This document shows positions 56,902-64,000 of a stretch of 64,000 bases of DNA, piece by piece. The DNA lies in NCBI GenBank assembly GCA_011009095.1, contig VTPC01090587.1:191743-255742 (forward strand), in the 5' to 3' direction. The translations under genes were made by a program, and so were the position numbers. Each line of letters starts with the position of its first letter. The stretch's first letter is position 1. Source of the DNA: Ignelater luminosus (lineage: Eukaryota > Arthropoda > Insecta > Coleoptera > Elateridae). The notes beneath the pieces are model-generated. The model did not search any database and was not told where the DNA came from. It saw only the letters and a list, made by a program, of their open reading frames with translations.

Positions 56902-59900
56902 TGTTTAAGTTATTAATTCAAGTTAAAGAAAACGCTAAAATGGAGAAAACTTCCAAGATGTTTGCTGAAATAATGCAGCAAATGACTGCTGTAAATAAGA
57001 AATTAAATAGAATGCAGGAAAGTCTAGATAAAGTACTGTTAGAAAATCACGAAATTAAGGAAATAGTTAATAATCAGGAGATATTAATTAAAATGTTGGA
57101 AGAAACGGGAAAACAAAGAGAAATGTCAAATATTCAAGAAAATGAACTTAATTTAACGGAAGAATTAATAAAAACAACAAAGAAAGCAAATATAAGTCAT
57201 GAAAAGCATAATTCCAGTAATGATACATGGTTAAAAGAAAACAAAAACACCATCATGTCACCAAAAGTAAGTTAAATAAATAATTATTTAACAAAGGAGG
57301 ATGTAGTACGGAAAAGGTGGGTAATTGTACGCATTTGTTTTAAGTCTTATCAGCCCTTTTGTAACCACTCTTATCATCCATATAAATATAAGTAGCTGCC
57401 TATCCTATCAGTAGCATAAAATCCAATGCTCCTTTGTTTATATAAATATGCAGGATTGTTCATAAAGTAGTACTATTTCCCCTTAAAAGGGATGGATTCC
57501 CTTGCTTTCAAGAACTAAAATTATATTCTATGGCCCAGTTTCTACTCTTCTTTCACTAACTAACGTAGCTTCTTTAAAGATTTAAAGATGTACAGTAATA
57601 CCCCGACTTACGCTACCCCATTTACGCGAATTCGCATTTACGCGGTTTTTAAATCGTCTCGTCGATTCGTCTTTTGTTGACAGAAGGTCTCAGTTCAATT
57701 GAAAATGGGTTACAAATTTTGGAAAACATAGACTCCAACGAGGAAATTCTACGTGAGAAGAAAAAAATCTTTGATCCGTTAGACGACTTTGTTAGATTTT
57801 ATGAAGCCTTCTACGTCAAAATAACTTCGGTTTATGTTTTTGCAATTCATAATAATATCATTTGTTGTATTATCTAAGATTATATTACACATTTTTCTTC
57901 TAAATTATTGTTTTCTTTAGTCTCTGGTCCCAATTAAACATAATTTGTATGTATTTATATGCAAAATTGTACTCCAATTTACGCGAATTCGACTTACACG
58001 GTTATCGCTCGGGCCCACCTATCGCGTAAGTTCGGGGTATTACTGTATAGCTTAATTTGATCTCAACAAGAAGAAAAAGACAAAATCAGTTGCCATAGTA
58101 ATTAAGAAATGTTAAAATTTAATGACGAGAGCAGAAACCAACCCATATTTTTTTATAGTAAGTGTACTATAGCGACGTGCTCGATGAAAAAAGTATGTTG
58201 GTGATGCTGACATTCGAATGTGTTCAAAAAAAATATGAATGTAGCTTCAGCGAAGTATGATTCTAAGGATCAAAATAAGAAAACAGTTATGTGGCTCAAG
58301 TCTTGATACCTGTACAAGTTATTTTATTTGACAACTGATAAGTATTTAACGTTTATATCGATAATTTTTCAAATTTACGTGTTTATGGTAAGTATAACAT
58401 ATATACCCTTCAATTACACATACAACCGCTGAGTTACGTACACCGATCTGATATATTATTCATTTTGGAAATGCGCAATTAAACTGCATCCTTATAAAGT
58501 ATGATCAACAATATTATTGTCAATCAGAGGCGGCAAAGAAAGTCTAATTCTAATTCTAATTCACCCGTAGTAATATTTCCTGCGCCGATTTTTTTCCTCT
58601 TCCACAAGGCATTGATAATTACTTTCTTCTAAAGTTTAAATTCAAATAACCTCAATCTTATGAACTGACGTTTAAACTTGTCAAGTTTGAAATGGAACAA
58701 CAGCGCCTCTAGCGGAGAAAAGAATCGTTATTGATCTCAATTTACGATCGTCTTTTGTTTGATGTCGGTACTTTATCTCACATCAACTGGCTTCACAAAC
58801 GGTAAATTGGAATGGACCTCGCATTTTAAAAACTGAATTTATGGCAAAAAATGTATTTAGCTTTTTTTATTCAGGTTCTAATGTAGATTCACGTGGTGTA
58901 AAGATCATGCGACATTTTGAATACACCCTGTATACGGTGTGTTTCACTTCTTAAGTTCACAACCCTGAATCTGCCTTATTTATTTTCTGATCGATTTCAA
59001 ATTTTGGTCAAATATACTACCACTTAAAAGAAAAAAACTTTAAAAATTTTAAATAATTTTACTGAAAATTATCAGCCTACTGCAATCAAAAATAAATCCA
59101 AAAAATTGAAAAGTCATAGTAGGCCTAGTTTTATCTTAAAAAGTTACTAAGAAAAGTTTTTCAGAATCCAGAAATAGTCGAAATCCAGATTTTCAAGGAA
59201 AAATTCTCATTTTTTATTTTTTCACGAAATTATTATGAAATCCATACAATTACTATTTTATTGGACTAAATTAAATCCCTCTCCACTAAACCCCCATCAA
59301 GTCTTATGCACTTTTCGATCCGCTTTTTGTTATTTATAACAACTCTGCGCAGTTCTCCTTGCGTTGTTTCGCGTCGTGTTTGACGAATTTTATTACAGAA
59401 GTCTTCTCTATTTTGAATGGCACTGGTATACACTTTTTGTTTTAGTAATCCCCGTAAATAAAAGTGGGGAGGAATAAAATTTAGTTTCTAAGGTATTATG
59501 ATAATTTTTAGTAAAATTATTTAAAATTATTTAAAATTTTCTTTTAAGTGGTAGTATATTTCACCAAAATTTAAAATCGATTAGAAAATAAATAATGCAG
59601 ATACAAGGATGTGAACTTGAGAAGTGAAATACACTGTAGTTACCTCCTAAAGGGAAAGAGCTTTTTCATGAATCACCCTGTATAATTCTAGTTTAGTATT
59701 GTAGGCTTTTACCGTATAGTACCCACCCCCCGCCTTAACTTCTTTATACGAAGTAAAAAAAGAAAAACGCTCGGACAAGTCGATTTTATATTTAATCAAC
59801 GCATACTTTGTTGTGAAACTTTTATTGGCAATTTCTATTCCCTCTACGTGACAGCTACCCCCTCGTCTTTTTTAAATTGCAAAGAGGTCGAGTAATACCT

Positions 59901-62862
59901 CATTTGAAAGGGTTTTTAATTCTCTATTGAACGGTGTACAGTAATTGAAATTTGGTTAAGCAGTTTTTGAAAAATTTCAAAATAAACTATAAGACGCAAC
60001 TACACTTTAGATAACAAATTTATAAAAATGAAAAACGTTGTTTTAATGCAAAAGATGTTCAGAATGTTCTGAGTTCACTTCTGACTAAAATAAAGTCTAT
60101 TTCTTGTTTCTTTTCTAACTTTTTGTACGTCAATTCCAGCTTTTCTGCGTTGGCACAAGAACTGCCAAACCTTAGCATTTTATTTTTTTTCGGAAATTCG
60201 ACAAGAAGATTATTTTTTGTGTACCAAGCTTCTTATACTGTTTTATTTGGAGTTGTCTTCCAAATAATTTTAGTATGTAACAGTTTACAGAATGCATAGT
60301 GAATTTGTTACTCCCACAACATCATTAACCTTTTCTTGATGATTTTCTACATAAAAATAGGGTTTGGCTATAATAATTTTAAAATGCATAAAGTGATTCT
60401 TAAGAAATTCTGATGTAGTAGTTTCATATCAAAAGCTATATTGAATATCACCCTATTTACTTGATACCCAATTTGTTACAAACCTTCATGCTGTTGCCAA
60501 ATTCAATATTCTTTTTTTCTGTGATGTAGAGAATTCAAGCACTTAGGAAGCCAGTCTCAGCGATCTTGGGTTCTGTATGAATGCTAGAATAAGGCTACCT
60601 GAAGCTTTGTATGCATTTCTGGGACACCCTGTATAATAGGATACCCTTACTGGCTGATCTATTAACGCACAGTTCAAACCGCTCGGTCTACAAACTTGAG
60701 GTTTTGCATAACATTTCCCCAAGTGACATAGGCAACCATTAAGAAAGAATTTTTCGAAATTCAACCCCTTTGTCTTTGTTTGTTAATGTTAATTAAAGAA
60801 ACAAAGACCACACTGGTCTTTCTGGCGTTTTGATTTTAGGAATTAGGATAAAAAGACTGATAAAATGACGCAAATTTTAAGTGGTTAGGATTGGGTACGA
60901 TAAGTGACATTTTCCGTTTACGGTTTTTCGTGTTTTACATGGAACCGTTCATGTCTAGCGTTCTGGCATTTTCACCAAAATACTTGTATTTTGTCACTTT
61001 TACGAACATTTATAAACACCAGATAGTTAGGAGTCGTGGAAAAATTAGACTTTTTCATAATTTCCGCTACGAGCGCATAGCTACTTGAAATCACCAGAGT
61101 CCTACATAGATACCTTTCTGCGTTGATGTGTAACAACGCCAAAAAGTTAGGATTCAGGTCCTATTTTTCTGTCAGTGGCTTTTATACCGTAATTGGATGG
61201 TATGATTCCAAAAACCTGTTTCGATTGATATAACGACAATACAAATAATCTCAAACTTTGACAACTATTATCTCACAAAAGAGAGATTAAGTTGATTTCT
61301 TTCTGTCAGAAATAGCAATAACATTTTGAGTGCATTAATCTGTTTTTATACTAGAACACAATACAAAAGAATTTTTAAGAAGATCGACTATTTCCAATAA
61401 TTCATTCTAGTAATATTAATTGTAACATTTAAGTAGAAGATCCAAAACTTTACAACATGAATTCTTATTTTGTAAACATTACATAACGACGCTTTTGCAA
61501 TTGTAAACCATTTATAAACCTGATTGGTTGCTAAACACACAGTAGGAGGGCCCAAGGAATTTCTTAAAATATTCAGACAATAATACAAGACAAAAACCAT
61601 CTAAAATATGTAGTTGTAATTAAATTTTTACCATTATTTTTGAATATCCTTTTAAGTTGTCAACCCAGTTTGTATACCCCTCGCAAGTACTGTTATGAGG
61701 TACGTGGGTGTTAAAAGGGACAAGCAGCAGGTACACAAGTCTCTTTTGACTAACATCTGGCTCTGCTATATGAAAAATGAAGAACAGTTACAATAAACCA
61801 TATTTAAAATTTATAAGTGGTTTAAATAATTATCCACCCCAACCTACTACTACAAATAGAATAGGAATACTTAGGTCTAGTAGAGTTTGTAATAAGTATA
61901 TGTAATCAGTATTATTTGTATTTATATTTTTACTCAAAAAGTCTTGTTTAAAAGTATAATGTTTATTAATAATTTGGTACTTTTTTTTCAATCATTGCTT
62001 ATTTGATTTACAGATGCCCCCAGTTCACATAGAAGCGGAGAACTTGGAACCAACCAATCTTGCAAAAAAGAAAAAAAGAAAGAAATGTATTTCAGTTACT
62101 TATTCCAAAGACGAATTTAATCATAGTAATACTGATACTCTTCATAAATATAAATCAGCTTCAAAACTTCTAGCTAATGATATGTACACTAATTTTACAG
62201 AAAATATTTCAAAACGTTTAAGTTTACCTAATTTAAATGTAGATGTGTCCTACGCAGATTCTATCAAAACCTGTACATCTTCAAGTGGATCGAAGTGTAA
62301 TAGCACTCTAAATGAGAGAAAATTGAAAATAACTAAAGTTCCTGGTCAGCAAATCTTGAGGAATGATGCTAAGATACAAGAGTTTAGTAATGTAAACTCA
62401 CCACCAGATTATAAAGATATGCAAAATTGGCCATCACTTCAAAATTGTAAAAGAAACAATAAAAAGTTGACTTCAACTGATTTAACAAATAAATCTAATC
62501 GTAATTTGTCTTGTTCGCCAAAGCAAAAACATAGCAAAATTCCACCATTACATAATTCAAAAGATATCTTAACAGATACACAGCATTATAATGATATTGA
62601 CAAGTATTTACAATCTAATTTAAGTTTTGCCAACGAAGAAAGTAATTATAATTTGCAATCTTTTGAAAATGTTGAACAGAATGATAGTACCAAAGTAACA
62701 TCCTTTACAACCTCTGTGAAGTTGGAAGGTGGTACTTCCAATAACTGCACTGCTTGTGAAACTACAAAACCAGCAATTGATGTGAGAAATGACACTAATG
62801 ACTTCTTTGGATATGATGATACAAATGAAGATATACTACCATCAGATGATGTACATAAGTAA
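56902..62862 (+). CDS. Two-exon gene of unknown function (coiled coil plus disordered, acidic tail); 5' end unresolved
   Basis: Exons 56902-57266 and 62014-62862 join in phase 0 (AAAAGTAAGT donor, GATTTACAG acceptor). The first exon begins after an acceptor in phase 1, so an upstream exon is expected; the first internal ATG is at 56940. If translation starts there, the protein is 391 residues. It has a coiled coil (MFAEIMQQMTAVNKKLNRMQ, ESLDKVLLENHEIKEIVNNQ), then a long low-complexity Ser/Asn/Lys-rich part with a basic nuclear-signal-like cluster (AKKKKRKK). The acidic C-terminus contains DFFGYDDTNEDILPSDD. Composition suggests a nuclear scaffold or adaptor. I do not recognise the family. 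The intron carries a pogo/Tigger relic and two foldback or dispersed repeats. Alternatively, two separate genes. Confidence 0.5.
57593..58045 (+). mobile_element. pogo/Tigger-type element carrying a transposase C-terminus
   Basis: Tips CAGTAATACCCCGACTTACG and its near-complement CGTAAGTTCGGGGTATTACTG end at 58045 with TA on both sides. The interior plus-strand frame near 57680-57830 (GLSSIENGLQILENIDSNEE, LDDFVRFYEAFYVKI) resembles the acidic C-terminal tail of Tigger/jerky-like transposases. The catalytic domain is missing, so it is a 453 bp deletion derivative. It lies in the intron of the gene at 56902-62862. Confidence 0.8.
58046..58932. other. Intronic DNA with a transposon end
   Basis: At 58905-58932, TTTTGAATACACCCTGTATA looks like the outer tip of a Tc1/mariner-type element abutting the next insertion. 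No coding sequence seen. Confidence 0.4.
58933..59638 (-). mobile_element. Foldback element with a decayed DDE_3 transposase C-terminus
   Basis: Arms of about 145 bp (58933-59078 and 59490-59638) share TTTCACTTCTYAAGTTCACA, TTATTTATTTTCT and AATATACTACCACTTAA. Between them, the minus strand at about 59470-59275 reads FYLRGLLKQKVYTSAIQN, then NKIRQTRRETTQGELRRVVI and KKRIEKCIRLDGG, the C-terminal region of a DUF4817-type transposase. The long arms plus transposase remnant indicate an internally deleted autonomous element. Confidence 0.78.
59639..60783. other. Intronic DNA, no gene seen
   Basis: Contains transposon-end-like words AATCACCCTGTATAAT near 59683 and GGGACACCCTGTATAATAGG near 60623, suggesting eroded Tc1/mariner-type insertions. 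No coding sequence. Confidence 0.4.
60784..61190. repeat. Dispersed repeat R1, single-arm copy
   Basis: This matches, in inverted orientation, the whole outer left arm of the foldback element at 34258-34690. Examples are GGTACGATAAGTGACATTTT (from 60893), AACCGTTCATGTCTAGCGTT and the tip AAAATAGGACCTGAATCC read on the other strand. Only one arm is present, so the palindrome is absent here. Confidence 0.75.
61191..62013. other. Intronic DNA upstream of exon 62014
   Basis: No repeat or exon recognised. A T-rich tract precedes the acceptor. Confidence 0.4.
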
Positions 62863-63344
62863 CAATAATTTTTTACATGCTTACTTGTTTTGTACAATAT
62901 TTTCTATAGCAACATTAATTTCAAGCACAAAGATTCTTTTCAATTTTTGATTGCTTACTTTCATTAAATTTTTTAATATTTAATCAGTGGTATCAATATA
63001 CCATCATTAAAAATTATTGACGTTGATAACAATTTTTACCAACTAAGTGATATTCACCTTGCTGCTAGTTCATGATCTTAGTCATTTTACAGTAACAACT
63101 ATAAGTGTATCATGTATGTTGTGCATGCAGTCATCAGCCATATGCTCGTACTTTATTCACGTCAGAGAGAACAAGCTTTTCCCTACATGATATACATCCC
63201 ACCTACAGATTTCTGATTGCTCAATATGGTATCAATTCCTAAAGTATTAATGTATATTTGTTAGTAAAAATTACAAAGACCTTCCAAAAAACAAGAAATT
63301 AAGTATCCAAATTTCCTTTCACCATAACAACACATTCAAATATA
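62863..63344. other. 3' flank of the gene ending at 62862
   Basis: AT-rich 3' UTR or intergenic DNA. Nothing else recognised. Confidence 0.4.
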
Positions 63345-63690
63345 CAGTGTGTCCAAGATAAGGATGCACAGCATGGGGATCTTGGAAACGATAAGAGATA
63401 CAGCATCGGTTAAATGGGATGAAAGTTGGCTGTTTATAGGACCTTTTTGTTGGCGTTTGCAAAATCTAGATATCTTGGATAGTTTCAGAGATATTTTAAA
63501 AAAGTAGATTTCTCGATTTTCGTTATTATTTTTTCTTTCCCTTATTTGAAGAGATATTGGAAAACTAAAACCACTTTTCCATTGCAACTTTTTGTTCTCT
63601 ATTAAAATATGCTAACAAAATTTCTGTACAACGTTTCGGTTTTAAGTAACCATCATCAACCTCAGTTTTTTAAATAGGCGGAAAAACAAT
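63345..63690. mobile_element. Tc1/mariner-type terminal fragment
   Basis: CAGTGTGTCCAAGATAAGG at 63345, preceded by TATA, resembles the outer tip of this superfamily (compare 6687). The following text is non-coding. It may be the left end of the relic that continues to the window edge. Confidence 0.45.
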
Positions 63691-63697
63691 TGAAAAT

Positions 63698-64000
63698 TGT
63701 TTTGAATAGCTCTTGTTGTCACGATTCTAAAGATGTAACATGATAGAGTTATTTTGATTTCTTATGCTATAAATTAATGCATTCTGCAGTACCCTGGCCT
63801 GCATGATCACCTGATCTAACACCGTTAGATTTCTTTCCTCTGGGGTTATGTCAAGAATCATGTGCTCAACCAAAATTTTGAAGATGAACAGCAATTATTA
63901 CAATTGGTCACAGCAGCGTTCTACACAAAAAAATCAAAACCAAAATAACCCTATCATGTTTACATCATTAGAATCGTGACAACAAGAGCTATTCAAAACA
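63698..64000 (+). mobile_element. Decayed transposase fragment between about 63-bp inverted repeats, cut by the window edge
   Basis: TGTTTTGAATAGCTCTTGTT from 63698 and its complement ending at 64000 form arms of about 63 bp, sharing GTCACGATTCTAA and ATGATAG(A/G)GTTATTTTG. Between them the plus strand at 63790-63940 reads WPA, a stop, then SPDLTPLDFF and, after a shift, LGLCQESCAQP or GYVKNHVLNQNFEDEQQLL, the third-acid region of a DUF4817-type transposase. The repeat may continue past the window. Confidence 0.7.

Overview
This is an AT-rich window of insect nuclear DNA. The evidence is short GT-AG introns, many Tc1/mariner-type, hAT and pogo relics, an insect odorant-binding protein gene, and centriole, ribosome and spliceosome genes with insect-like architecture. 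A hymenopteran is my best guess, from the DUF4806-type exon, the base composition and the transposon mix, but the order is inferred and not proven. All gene models were spliced by eye from six-frame reading and checked for phase agreement at every junction.

Layout. 0-2.9 kb: a decayed DUF4817/DDE transposase and a foldback MITE. 3.6-5.5 kb (-): HGH1, an eEF2-folding chaperone. 6-7.2 kb: a LINE 3' end and a transposase tail. 7.5-8.6 kb (+): mRpL44. 8.7-23.3 kb (-): Sas-4/CENPJ, a five-exon centriole gene whose 11.5 kb intron holds a complete SLC6-family transporter on the opposite strand (11.1-21.0 kb). The 7.9 kb intron of that transporter holds a near-intact IS630/Tc1-like element and several small elements. 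23.6-24.0 kb (-) and 28.9-29.3 kb (-): two small, cysteine-free, putatively secreted proteins. 31.5-32.4 kb: an internally deleted mariner. 33.3-33.9 kb (+): an odorant-binding protein with the classic six cysteines. 34.3-36.2 kb: a foldback element with a second foldback inside one arm. 37.3-38.4 kb (-): an astacin metalloprotease. 40.3-42.2 kb: a PIF/Harbinger relic whose two genes have interleaved exons on opposite strands. 42-48 kb: a cluster of foldback MITEs. 48.5-48.9 kb (+): SmD2, with its start codon split by an intron. 50.9-62.9 kb (+): one isolated DUF4806-family-like exon and a two-exon gene of unknown function, separated and interrupted by hAT, pogo and foldback elements. The window ends inside a further transposon relic.

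The housekeeping genes share no obvious pathway. The main architectural points are the transporter nested inside Sas-4, the tail-to-tail mRpL44/Sas-4 pair (about 130 bp between stop codons), and at least eight independent foldback elements. No prokaryotic feature, CRISPR array or viral genome was seen.
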